A stretch of 44,867 nucleotides of DNA from NCBI RefSeq assembly GCF_035999195.1, contig NZ_DASYGY010000005.1, positions 1 to 44,867 on the forward strand, in the 5' to 3' direction. This document shows, in pieces, positions 33,462 through 42,942 of this stretch; position 1 is the stretch's first letter; each line of letters begins with the position of its first letter. Source of the DNA: Pseudoxanthomonas sp. (GTDB lineage: Bacteria; Pseudomonadota; Gammaproteobacteria; Xanthomonadales; Xanthomonadaceae). The notes beneath the pieces are model-generated. The model was given only the letters and a program-made list of their open reading frames with translations, was not told the origin of the DNA and ran no database searches. A program made the translations under genes and the position numbers.

Positions 33462-34075
33462 GTGCGTGCACCGCGGTTGAGGACGGTATCCAGCGCGCCG
33501 CGCAGGCGGGCTTCCAGGGTGCCGTCGATGCGCACGCTCTCGGCGTGCACGCGCAGGTCGCCGCGGCTGAGCGAGGTGTCCGCGGTCAGGCGGGTGTGCG
33601 CGGTCATCGCCAGCACCGGCGTCACCGCGGCGATGTCGTCCGGGTGCAGGCGCAGCTCGACCTCGCGCTGCGAACCGCCCACGGCATCGAGCGCGGAGGT
33701 GGCCAGTTCCTGCAGCAGGACCGGATCGGTCTGGTAGGCGCGGCCGACCAGCGCGCCGGCGATGCGCACGGCCAGTTCGGACAGCGCGGCGACCACTTCG
33801 TTCTCCAGCCGGTCGAGCGGCCGCGAGAAGTTGTCGAGGATGCCTTCCATCTGCGCGGCGAGCCGGCGCACTTCGGCCTGGCCCTGGCCGAAGCCTTCGG
33901 CATGCCCTTCGGCGAGGCCGCGTTCCAGGCCTTCGCGGTAGGCGGCGTCCTGGATGGCCTGGATCTCTTCCAGCGTCGGCGGCACCGGCGCGGGCGCGTC
34001 CTGTTCGACCGGCGCGTCGCTGACCACCACGTCGAGGGGGGCCGGCATCCAGCGCAGCGGCGAGGGCGCGCTCAT
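33458..34075 (-). CDS. fliH: Flagellar export regulator FliH
   Basis: 205 residues. A Pro-rich N terminus leads to a helix with the GxxxG repeats typical of FliH (YREGLERGLAEGHAEGFGQG), then a C-terminal domain resembling the ATP synthase delta/b stalk. FliH holds FliI inactive in the cytoplasm and docks it to FliN. It overlaps fliG and fliI by 4 bases each. Confidence 0.95.
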   Translation of the reverse strand: MSAPSPLRWMPAPLDVVVSDAPVEQDAPAPVPPTLEEIQAIQDAAYREGLERGLAEGHAEGFGQGQAEVRRLAAQMEGILDNFSRPLDRLENEVVAALSELAVRIAGALVGRAYQTDPVLLQELATSALDAVGGSQREVELRLHPDDIAAVTPVLAMTAHTRLTADTSLSRGDLRVHAESVRIDGTLEARLRGALDTVLNRGART

Positions 34076-35082
34076 ACCATTTCCTCGGCGCTGGCGGTGA
34101 GGGCGATGACGCCCTGGTCAGCCAGCCGGCGGACGATGGCGAGGATTTCCTTCTGCGCGCCTTCCACGTCCGACAGGCGCACGGGGCCGCGCGCTTCCAT
34201 GTCTTCCAGCAGGATCTGCGCGGCGCGCTGGGACATGTTGCGGGTGATCTTTTCCTTCACCTTGGCGTCGGCGCCGCGCAGGGCCAGGCCGAGTCGGTCG
34301 TTGGGCACTTCGCGCAACAGGGCCTGCAGTTCGCGGTCGCCCAGGTCGGCCAGGTTGTCGAACACGAACATCAGGTCCTGGATGCGCGCGCCCAGGTCGG
34401 CGTCGACCTGGGTGATGCTGCCCAGGATTACCTGGTCCTGCCCGGAGTCCATGAAGTTGAGGATGTTGGCCGCCACCTTCACGCCGCCGATGCTGGAGGC
34501 CTTGAGGTTCTGGTTGCCGGCGAACTGGCGTTCCATGATCTCGTTGAGCTCGTTCAGCGCGTTGGGCGGAATGCCGTCCAGCGTGGCGATGCGCAGCAGT
34601 ACGTCGGTGCGGGTGCGCTCGGGCAGCAGCTTCAGCGTGTCCGCGGCCTGGTCGCTGTCCAGGTGGGCCAGCACGATGGCGATGATCTGCGGATGCTCGT
34701 TGCGCACCAGGTCGGCGATCGCGCGTGGGTCCATCCACTTCAGCGTGTCCAGGCCGGTGGTGTTGCGGCCCAGCAGGATGCGGTCGATCAGGCCGCCGGC
34801 CTTGTCCTCGCCCAGCGCCTGCACCAGCACCTTGCGCACGTAGTCGTCGGCGCCCATGCCCAGCGAGGTCTGCTTGTCCAGCGCTTCGCCGAAGGTGGCC
34901 ATCACCTGCATCACCTGCTCGCGGCTGATGCCGGAGATGGTGGCCATGGCGATGCCGAGCTTCTGCACCTCCTTCGCGTTCATGTGCTTGAGCACCTCGG
35001 CGGCGTCTTCCTCGCCGAGGGAGAGCAGCAGCACGGCGGCGCGCTGCACGCCGGTGAGTGCGGTGTCCGGTGCGTTATTCAT
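34072..35082 (-). CDS. fliG: Flagellar motor switch protein FliG
   Basis: 336 residues, full length. The N domain (TGVQRAAVLLLSLGEEDAAEVLKHM) binds FliF, the middle domain has NEIMERQF and NILNFMD, and the C domain contains the torque helix with charged residues (FDNLADLGDRELQALLREV). FliG is the rotor component facing the stator. It overlaps fliF by 8 bases. Confidence 0.98.
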   Translation of the reverse strand: MNNAPDTALTGVQRAAVLLLSLGEEDAAEVLKHMNAKEVQKLGIAMATISGISREQVMQVMATFGEALDKQTSLGMGADDYVRKVLVQALGEDKAGGLIDRILLGRNTTGLDTLKWMDPRAIADLVRNEHPQIIAIVLAHLDSDQAADTLKLLPERTRTDVLLRIATLDGIPPNALNELNEIMERQFAGNQNLKASSIGGVKVAANILNFMDSGQDQVILGSITQVDADLGARIQDLMFVFDNLADLGDRELQALLREVPNDRLGLALRGADAKVKEKITRNMSQRAAQILLEDMEARGPVRLSDVEGAQKEILAIVRRLADQGVIALTASAEEMV

Positions 35083-36742
35083 CGTTGGCCACCCAGTCCT
35101 TGACCACTTGCGCGACCTGCTTGGAGTCGGTCTTCACCGCTTCGCGCGCCTGGCGGAGGCGGTCTTCGTACGCATCGGAGGGCAGGGCGCGCATCGGCGG
35201 CAGCTGGTCGTGCGACAGCGTGGCGACCACGCCGTCGTCGCCGTCCTCGTCCACGACGCTGACGTCGATGCCGTCCTCGTCCTCACGTTTCTGCCGGGCC
35301 GCCGGGCTGATGATCTGGCGCATGGCCGGGCGCAGCACGCCGAACAGCAGCACGATGACCACCAGCGCGCCCAGGCCGTAGCGCGCGATGTCGCGCACCA
35401 TCGGATTGTGCAGCCACGGGCTTTCCCAGAACGGCACGTCGACCGGCGCTTCGGTCTCGCGCACGAACGGGGCGTTCATCACCGACACCGAGTCGCCGCG
35501 GGCGGCGTCGAAGCCGACGGCTTCCTTCACCAGCGCCTCGATGCGGGTCAGCGTGGCGGCGTCGAGCGCGGTCATGACCACCTTGCCGTTCTCGCCCGTG
35601 CGCGGCACGTGGTCGACCAGCACGGCGGCGGTGACGCGGCGCACGCGGCCGGCCGGCTGGCGTGTGTGCTGCAGCGTGCGGTCCATCTCGAAGTTGCGCG
35701 TCGCGCTGCTGGCGGTTTCCACCGGGGCGGCGGGATTGGGCGCGGCGGCGGCGTTGGGGCCGGGCGGCGTGTTGCTGGTGGCGCCGGGCACGCCTTCGGG
35801 GCCGGTGCCGGCGACGGTGTTCTGGCTGACCTGCTCGCTGCGGATCTTGGCCGGGTCGTTGGCGAAGGTCTCGCGCGCCTCCTCGGTGACCGAGAAGTCC
35901 ATGTCCACCGCGACTTCGGCATTGACGCGGCCGGGACCGGTCAGCGGCTCCAGCAGTTCGCGGATGCGGTCGTTGAACGAGGTCTCCAGCTTGCGCACGC
36001 GCTCGAACTGGGCGGCGTTCAGCGCGGCCTCGCTGTTCGGGTCGCTGATGGTCAGCATGCGGCCGCTCTGGTCGACCACGGTGACGCGCTCCGGCGCCAG
36101 GTCGGGGATCGACGACGACACCAGGTGGACGATCGCATCCACCTGGTTGCGTTCCAGCATCGTGCCCGAGCGCAGGTCCAGCACCACCGACGCGCTGGCG
36201 ACCTCGCGCTGGCGGGTGAAGGCGGACGGCTTGGGGATGGCCAGGTGCACGCGCGCGTCGCGCACCGGGCGCAGCGTGGTGATGGTGCGGACCAATTCCG
36301 TTTCCAGCGCGTGCTGGTAGCGCGCGTTCTCGACGAACTGGCTGACGCCGAAGCCCGGATCGCGCTCCATCATCTCGAACCCGAGGCGTCCGCTTTCGGC
36401 CAGGCCGGCGCCGGCCAGTTTCAGCCGCGCGTCGTGCAGGTTTTCCTCGGGCACGGAGATCGCGCCGCTGGCCTGGTCCAGCTGGAACGGGATCTGCGCC
36501 GCGCGCAGCATGTCGGTGGCTTCGGCGGTCGCCTTGGCGTCCAGGCCGGTGTAGAGCGGGGTGTAGGCCGGCTTCTGCGACCAGAAGAACACCATCATGC
36601 CGACGGCCACGGCGCCGGCTATCAGCAGCAGCGTGCCCATCTGCTTGAACACGCGCGCGTCCTGGATCTTGGTCAGCGCCGCACCGGCCTTGTCGGCGGT
36701 CAGCGATTCCTTCAGGGCTTCCTTGGACAGCGTGAGGGCCAT
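35075..36742 (-). CDS. fliF: Flagellar MS-ring protein FliF
   Basis: 555 residues. A membrane helix near 32-52 (LLLIAGAVAVGMMVFFW), periplasmic ring-building motifs including DQASGAISVPEENLHDARLKLAGAGLAE, a Pro/Ala-rich variable loop around 290-340, a second membrane helix near 450, and a C-terminal FliG-binding tail. FliF is the first structure assembled. A 38-base gap separates it from fliE. Confidence 0.97.
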   Translation of the reverse strand: MALTLSKEALKESLTADKAGAALTKIQDARVFKQMGTLLLIAGAVAVGMMVFFWSQKPAYTPLYTGLDAKATAEATDMLRAAQIPFQLDQASGAISVPEENLHDARLKLAGAGLAESGRLGFEMMERDPGFGVSQFVENARYQHALETELVRTITTLRPVRDARVHLAIPKPSAFTRQREVASASVVLDLRSGTMLERNQVDAIVHLVSSSIPDLAPERVTVVDQSGRMLTISDPNSEAALNAAQFERVRKLETSFNDRIRELLEPLTGPGRVNAEVAVDMDFSVTEEARETFANDPAKIRSEQVSQNTVAGTGPEGVPGATSNTPPGPNAAAAPNPAAPVETASSATRNFEMDRTLQHTRQPAGRVRRVTAAVLVDHVPRTGENGKVVMTALDAATLTRIEALVKEAVGFDAARGDSVSVMNAPFVRETEAPVDVPFWESPWLHNPMVRDIARYGLGALVVIVLLFGVLRPAMRQIISPAARQKREDEDGIDVSVVDEDGDDGVVATLSHDQLPPMRALPSDAYEDRLRQAREAVKTDSKQVAQVVKDWVANDE

Positions 36743-36780
36743 GGTTGCGGTTCGGTTCTAGGTAGGAAGGTGGGGCCGCC

Positions 36781-37140
36781 TTACAGCGGCATGTTCATGA
36801 CGTCCTGGTAGGCCTGCACCAGCCGGTTGCGCACTTCCACGGTGGCGCGGAAGGCGACCTGCGACTGCTGCGCGGCCACCATCACCCGCGCCAGGTCGGC
36901 GCGCGGATCGCCCAGCTCGAAGGCCTGCGCCAGGGCGCCGGACGTCTTCTGGGCATTGTTCACGCCTTCCAGCGCGTTCTGCAGCGTGTCGCCGAAGCTC
37001 GGCGCCTTGACGCCCGGCTGCTCCAGTCCCACCCGGTTGGGCGTGAACGCGCCGGGGTTGGGCATCGGCTCCAGCGCGCGCGTACCGACCTGGTGCTGGT
37101 AACTGCGGATCTGCGAGAGGATGGAGGAGACGTCGGACAT
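36781..37140 (-). CDS. fliE: Flagellar hook-basal body protein FliE
   Basis: 119 residues. The C-terminal half carries the FliE signature SFGDTLQNALEGVNNAQKTSG and ARVMVAAQQSQVAFRATVEVRNRLVQAYQDVMNMPL, the typical end of the protein. FliE joins the MS ring to the rod and is an early export substrate. A sigma-54 promoter lies 41 bases upstream of its ATG. Confidence 0.96.
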   Translation of the reverse strand: MSDVSSILSQIRSYQHQVGTRALEPMPNPGAFTPNRVGLEQPGVKAPSFGDTLQNALEGVNNAQKTSGALAQAFELGDPRADLARVMVAAQQSQVAFRATVEVRNRLVQAYQDVMNMPL

Positions 37141-37165
37141 GGGCGGGTGCTTCGGTCGTCGGGGT

Positions 37166-37198
37166 GTCTTGCCTGATCAATTGCAAGACCCGTGCCGG
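37166..37198 (-). promoter_or_regulatory. Sigma-54 (RpoN) promoter of fliE-fliK with an overlapping palindrome
   Basis: Minus strand CCGGCACGGGTCTTGCAA (37198-37181) has GG and GC 10 bases apart and matches consensus halves GGCACG and TTGCA. A 7-bp inverted repeat, GTCTTGC and GCAAGAC (37166-37172, 37183-37189), spans the -12 box and the presumed start site. The promoter lies between the fleQ stop and fliE. Confidence 0.88.
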
Positions 37199-37217
37199 AA
37201 ACCGCGCCCGTGCCCAG

Positions 37218-38673
<1,456 letters not shown>

Positions 38674-38681
<8 letters not shown>

Positions 38682-39054
38682 GGCGGCGGTCTTTGAATTT
38701 TTCGAGGATGGGCAAGACTTCCTGGATGTAGGAAAGCTTGCTGACGAAGTCGTCGGCGCCGGCGCGCATCGCATGTTCGCGGTGTTCCGCGTCGTCGAAG
38801 TGGCTGGCGATGACGATGAAGGGCGGTGCGTCCTGCGTCTTGATCAGGCGGGTGGCCTGCAGGCCGCCCATCTCGGGCATGGCCAGGTCCATCAGCACCA
38901 CGTCCGGACGCAGGGTCTCGGAACGTTCGATGGCCTCCAGGCCATTGCCGGCGCGGCCCACGATGTCCAGCCACTCCACCTTGCGCAGGTGGCGCAGGGC
39001 GGCGTTGATGAAACCTTCGTGGTCGTCCACCAGCAGTACGGTGATCTTGCTCAT
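38674..39054 (-). CDS. vemR: Receiver-only response regulator VemR
   Basis: 126 residues, one receiver domain: LLVDDHEG acidic pair (Asp10-Asp11), phospho-acceptor Asp56 in DVVLMDLAMPEMGG, ASHFDD in the switch region and FVSKLSY lysine. Its place between rpoN2 and fleQ is that of vemR in Xanthomonas, which affects motility, exopolysaccharide and virulence through FleQ and RpoN2. It overlaps fleQ by 8 bases and follows rpoN2 by 15. Confidence 0.92.
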
Positions 39055-39069
39055 TGCGGTCGCGCTCCG

Positions 39070-40494
39070 TTATCCGGCCTTGGCCAAGACCGATACGGTA
39101 GCGCGTCGGCGTTCCCGGGCGGGAGCGATATCGAGCTGTTCCCGGTACTTGGCCACGGTCCGGCGGGCGATGTGGATGCCCTGGCGGGCCAGCAGGCCGG
39201 CGATCGCCTCGTCGGCCAGCGGCTTGCCGGCCGGTTCGGCGTCGATCAGGCGGCGCACCATGGCGCGCACGGCCGGGCCGGACACGCTGGCGCCTTCCAG
39301 CCGCACGGCGAAGAAATGCTTCAGCTCGAACGTGCCGCGCGGGGTCTGCATGTACTTGCCGGTGGTGATGCGCGAGACGGTGGACTCGTGCATGCCGATG
39401 GTGTCGGCGATCTCCTTGAGCGTCAGCGGGGCCATCGCCTCGTCGCCGTGGGCGAGGAAGCCGGCCTGGCGCTCGACGATGGCGCGCGCGGTGCGCAGAA
39501 GGGTGTCGTAGCGGATCGACAGGCCGCGGGTCAGCCAGCGCGCCTCCTGCAGCAGTTCGCGCAGCTTGCCGGCGCCCTCGGAGGGCGCGGCCTGGTCCAG
39601 GGCGCGCTCCTGCATGGCGTTGACGCGCAGGCGCGGCGTGGTGGCCGGGTTCAGCGCCACGCGCCAGGCGCAGTCGGCGTGCCAGGCGACCACGTCGGGC
39701 ATGATGTAGCCGGTCGGGGCGGGGGCCAGCGAGGCGCCCGGACGGGCGTCCAGCGACAGCACCAGGTTCACACCTTCCATGACCTGGTCGATGTCCAGGT
39801 CCAGCAGGCGGGCGAGCGCGTCGTATTCGTGGGCGGCCAGCAGCGCCATGCCGTCGGTGACGATGCGGCGGGCGACGTGGCGCGCCGGCACGCGGCCCTG
39901 CAGGCAGTCCAGCTGCACCAGCAGGCACTCGCGCACGTCGGCGGCGGCCAGGCCGGGGAACTCGCCGCGCAGCAGGCGCTCGCGAAGCGCCAGCACGGCC
40001 GGCACGGTCAGGTCGAAGCGGGCCGAGGCCAGCAGCGCCAGCGCGTCGGGTGCCTGCTCCAGGTAGCCGGCGTCGTTGGTGTGCTCCAGCCAGAAGGCGA
40101 CGACGTCGAGCGACCGGTCGTCCAGCTCCAGCGCCAGCCGGTCCAGCACGCGCACGTGCGGATCGCTGGATTCGCCGGCTTCGACGCGCTGCATGCGGTC
40201 CTCGTCGCCGTCCTGCCAGCCGGCACCGGGCACGTCCCAGAGGCTGGATTCGGGCAGTTCGTCGAAGGCGGCCGTTTCCAGCGCGGCCACGTCCTGCGCG
40301 GGCAGCACCTCGATCTCGGCGGCCTGGTCGGCGTCGTGGGTTTCCTCGACTTCGAGCAGCGGATTGAGGTCCAGCGCGCGGCGCACTTCCAGTTCCAGCT
40401 GCAGGCCGTCCAGCTGCAGCAGCCGGATCGACTGCAGCAGTTGCGGCGTCAGGTGGAGTTGCTGCCCGAGCTGGGTGGAAAGTCCCGTCTTCAT
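39070..40494 (-). CDS. rpoN: RNA polymerase sigma-54 factor RpoN2
   Basis: 474 residues. The start MKTGLSTQLGQQLHLTPQLL aligns with the RpoN N terminus (region I, activator contact), with GGGGA eight bases upstream; an ATG three codons earlier is less likely. A variable acidic region II follows. The C terminus has the RpoN box ARRTVAKYRE and a helix-turn-helix MHESTVSRITTGKYMQTPRGTFELKHFF. Xanthomonads carry two rpoN genes; the copy beside vemR-fleQ is RpoN2, required for flagellar genes. Confidence 0.97.
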   Translation of the reverse strand: MKTGLSTQLGQQLHLTPQLLQSIRLLQLDGLQLELEVRRALDLNPLLEVEETHDADQAAEIEVLPAQDVAALETAAFDELPESSLWDVPGAGWQDGDEDRMQRVEAGESSDPHVRVLDRLALELDDRSLDVVAFWLEHTNDAGYLEQAPDALALLASARFDLTVPAVLALRERLLRGEFPGLAAADVRECLLVQLDCLQGRVPARHVARRIVTDGMALLAAHEYDALARLLDLDIDQVMEGVNLVLSLDARPGASLAPAPTGYIMPDVVAWHADCAWRVALNPATTPRLRVNAMQERALDQAAPSEGAGKLRELLQEARWLTRGLSIRYDTLLRTARAIVERQAGFLAHGDEAMAPLTLKEIADTIGMHESTVSRITTGKYMQTPRGTFELKHFFAVRLEGASVSGPAVRAMVRRLIDAEPAGKPLADEAIAGLLARQGIHIARRTVAKYREQLDIAPARERRRATVSVLAKAG

Positions 40495-40569
40495 TCCCGT
40501 CATCCCCGATTCGATGGCGTGCCGAGGTCGGCTTCACATCGTGTTGACACTGTGCGGGGCGGGTGACGG

Positions 40570-40611
40570 AAAAAAAATCAGGGCGTTTCTGGTCGTGCTG
40601 CGGGCACGCCC
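40570..40611 (-). terminator. Candidate Rho-independent terminator of the NarL-type regulator gene
   Basis: Minus strand inverted repeat GGGCGT (40611-40606) and ACGCCC (40586-40581) followed after TGA by a run of eight T (40577-40570). The loop is long (19 bases). It lies 122 bases after the stop codon. The rest of the 238-base spacer before rpoN2 shows no gene. Confidence 0.5.
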
Positions 40612-40732
40612 CACGCGCCGTCAGGGTTTCCCCTACGGCGTCGGTTCAATGGCGGAAAAGGACGCCGGACGGGGCGCTGCGATCACGGGATTCCGTCACG
40701 GAAAGGGCATCGCCCCCGTGCTGTTGCAAGGC

Positions 40733-41365
40733 TCAGGCCAGTTCGTTCTGGTGGCGCGCGGCCAGCAGCAGCAGATCGTTGGCGCGGCGGCAGCCCAGCG
40801 ACTCCATCATGCGCGCGCGGTGGGTTTCCACCGTCTTGACGCTGATGCCGAGCTGCGCGGCGATTTCCTTGCTGCTCATGCCGTTGCCGAGCTGGCGCAG
40901 GATTTCGCGCTGGCGCGGCGACAGGGCGGCGATGCCGGTGGGGCGCTGCTGGTTGAGCATCGGCGCCAGCATCTTCGACGACACCTGCGGACTGAGGAAT
41001 ACCTGGCCGCTGGCGGCGGCACGCAGGGCCAGTTCCAGTTCCATCGGCGCGGCTTCCTTGACGACGAAGCCGGCGCAGCCGCGATCGAGCGCCACGCGCA
41101 CCTGGGTGGGATCGTTGTGCATCGACATCATCACCACGCGCGTCTGCGGCAGCGAATCGCGCAGCAGCGGCAGCAGTTCAAGGCCGCTGCGGTCGGGCAG
41201 CGAGAGATCCAGCAGGATCACATCCGGGCGGTGGATGGCCGCCATGTCGAGCGCCTGTTGCCCGTTGCAGGCCTCGGCCACCACATCGACATCGGGCAGC
41301 GCCTGCAGCAGGCGTCCGATGCCGGCGCGGACCAGGGTGTGGTCGTCGACGATGAGTACACGCAC
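40733..41365 (-). CDS. NarL/FixJ-family response regulator
   Basis: 210 residues: receiver domain with VDDHT (Asp7-Asp8) and phospho-acceptor Asp53 in VILLDLSLPDRSG, a Gln-rich linker, and a LuxR-type helix-turn-helix at about 145-205 (LSPRQREILRQLGNGMSSKEIAAQLGISVKTVETHRARMMESLG). No sensor kinase gene adjoins it. It lies between the PilZ operon and rpoN2, with about 215 bases upstream. Placement suggests flagellar regulation, but targets are unknown. Confidence 0.93.
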   Translation of the reverse strand: MRVLIVDDHTLVRAGIGRLLQALPDVDVVAEACNGQQALDMAAIHRPDVILLDLSLPDRSGLELLPLLRDSLPQTRVVMMSMHNDPTQVRVALDRGCAGFVVKEAAPMELELALRAAASGQVFLSPQVSSKMLAPMLNQQRPTGIAALSPRQREILRQLGNGMSSKEIAAQLGISVKTVETHRARMMESLGCRRANDLLLLAARHQNELA

Positions 41366-41581
41366 GGGAAGAGTCGTTCGCTATCGCATTGCAGGGGTCG
41401 AGTCACGATAACGGCGCACTGCGCCGTCGCCAATTCACAAACGCGATGGAGAGGTGAAATCCGGACGCGAGTCACAGTTAGGGTCTGCGTCGCCCGCGAA
41501 AAACCACACACGTCGCAAGCCACCGGCGTGACCGTTGCACGCCGTGCGTGACGCGGCTGTCGATATCCGCGCGCAGCGGCC

Positions 41582-42166
41582 CTAGGTGCGGCCGGCGAGC
41601 TGCCGCGCTTCGGCGATCTGCCGGCGATGCAGGCGGAACAGGTGACGGTCCATCGCCTCGGCCAGGCCCGCATTCAATGCATCGAACTGCAACCACACAT
41701 GCTGCAGTCCCTGCGAGCCCTGCACCTGGTCGAGCACCGTGGCGGGCAGTTCGATCTGGTCGCTCAACCACGCGGCGGGTTGCAGGGTGACGATGCCAGG
41801 CGTGCCGGCACTCGACGGCGGCGGCGTGTCGACATCCAGGCGCAGTCCGCGATGCGACCAGCGCAGGGCGGTGACGGGCAGGGCATCCTCGTGCCGGCGT
41901 GCCAGCCGGCCGAGCAGCGACAGCACCAGGTCCAGCTTGGCCTCGATGCGTTGTTGCGATGGCGTGGCTTCCTTGCGCTCTTCCGGGTCGTCGCCGCTGA
42001 CGTCCTCGGCGACGGCCAGGCCTTTCAGCAGGGCTTCGGAAGACGCCTGCATCACCGCGCGCCGTCCCGGGTCGAAGCGGGCCGGCAGCACCGCGTCGCA
42101 CGTCAGGGCGCCCTCGAACAGGGCATGTTCGGCCGGGCGTTCCACCAGGATGATCGGGGTCGGCAC
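41582..42166 (-). CDS. Atypical PilZ-domain (tPilZ) cyclic di-GMP receptor-type protein
   Basis: 194 residues. The N terminus MPTPIILVERPAEHALFEGALTCDAVLPARFD, a long helical middle (SQQRIEAKLDLVLSLLGRLARRHEDALP) and a beta-rich end (LRWSHRGLRLDVD, LQPAAWLSDQIELPATVL) match the atypical PilZ proteins of Xanthomonas flagellar loci, which form tetramers through the heptad helix. Classical RxxxR and D/NxSxxG cyclic di-GMP motifs are not obvious, so ligand binding is uncertain. It follows the small protein by 3 bases in the fliD-fliS operon. Confidence 0.7.
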   Translation of the reverse strand: MPTPIILVERPAEHALFEGALTCDAVLPARFDPGRRAVMQASSEALLKGLAVAEDVSGDDPEERKEATPSQQRIEAKLDLVLSLLGRLARRHEDALPVTALRWSHRGLRLDVDTPPPSSAGTPGIVTLQPAAWLSDQIELPATVLDQVQGSQGLQHVWLQFDALNAGLAEAMDRHLFRLHRRQIAEARQLAGRT

Positions 42167-42169
42167 GGA

Positions 42170-42475
42170 TCAACCCTCCACGACGGACAGGTAGGCGCGC
42201 GCGGCACGGTCGGCGCGCTGCGTGGCGTGCATGCGCACGCGTGCCTGCTCCCGCGCGTCCTGCATGCGCTTCTGCAGTTCGAGCTGCTCGCGCAGCAGCA
42301 CGGCCAGGGCATCGTAGCCGGCGGTCTTGCCGCCGTCGGCGTGCAGGAACGCGCGCACGTCGTGGTCGTGGCGATCGAGCAGGCGCTCGACGTCGTCCAG
42401 CTCGCCGGCGTGCAGCGCGCGGCGCATGCCGTCCAGCTGCGCGAACAGGTCGGCCAGGGCCGGCGCGGTGTTCAT
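42170..42475 (-). CDS. Small FliT-position protein after fliS
   Basis: 101 residues, predicted helical (ALADLFAQLDGMRRALHAGELDDVERLLDRHDHDVRAFL; REQLELQKRMQDAREQARVRM). Position directly after fliS, 4-base overlap (ATGA) with it, and size are those of FliT, the chaperone of FliD. Sequence likeness to FliT is too weak to be sure. It may be a lineage-specific flagellar chaperone. Confidence 0.75.
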   Translation of the reverse strand: MNTAPALADLFAQLDGMRRALHAGELDDVERLLDRHDHDVRAFLHADGGKTAGYDALAVLLREQLELQKRMQDAREQARVRMHATQRADRAARAYLSVVEG

Positions 42476-42888
42476 CCTGCCGCCGCCATCGCCGGGACCT
42501 GGCGCTGGTCGTGGGGAATGGCGTTCCACGCCGATTCGATTTCGCCCAGCAGCTCCAGCGATTCGCGCAGGGCGGCCGGGTCGTTGTGCAGGTTGGCTTC
42601 GATCAGGCGCGTCTGCACGTAGTCGTACAGCGCCGACAGGCTGCTGGCGATCTCGCCGCCGGCCTCGTGGTCGAGCGAGCCGTTGAGGTGCCCGATGATC
42701 GCGCTGACCTCGCCGATGGCCTTGCCCTTGCGCGCCAGGTCGCCGCGCACCACGCAGGCTTCGGCCAGGCGCAGGCGCTCGCAGGCGCCCGCCAGCAGCA
42801 GGGCGACCAGGCGGTGCGGGTCCGCTTCCATCACGGCGCTGCTGAGGCCGGTGTTGCGGTACTGCGCGGCATAGGACTGAAGTGACAT
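42472..42888 (-). CDS. fliS: Flagellin chaperone FliS
   Basis: 138 residues. FliS signature: AAQYRNTGLSSAVMEADPHRLVALLLAGACERL with the conserved Tyr-rich N terminus, helices through GLSSAV, and LYDYVQTRLIEANLHNDPAALRESLELLGEIESAW. FliS binds the flagellin C terminus and prevents premature polymerisation. It starts 54 bases after fliD. Confidence 0.96.
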   Translation of the reverse strand: MSLQSYAAQYRNTGLSSAVMEADPHRLVALLLAGACERLRLAEACVVRGDLARKGKAIGEVSAIIGHLNGSLDHEAGGEIASSLSALYDYVQTRLIEANLHNDPAALRESLELLGEIESAWNAIPHDQRQVPAMAAAG

Positions 42889-42942
42889 TGCGTGTTCTCC
42901 TGGGGTGGCGATGCAGGGGGACGCATCGCGCGATCCCCTTGC

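Noticed and set aside
41408..41434. A GCCGTTAT box with a 15-base spacer upstream of the NarL-type regulator
   Set aside because: The -35 position reads ATTG instead of TCAA or TAAA, so it does not meet the pattern shared by the six accepted sigma-28 sites.
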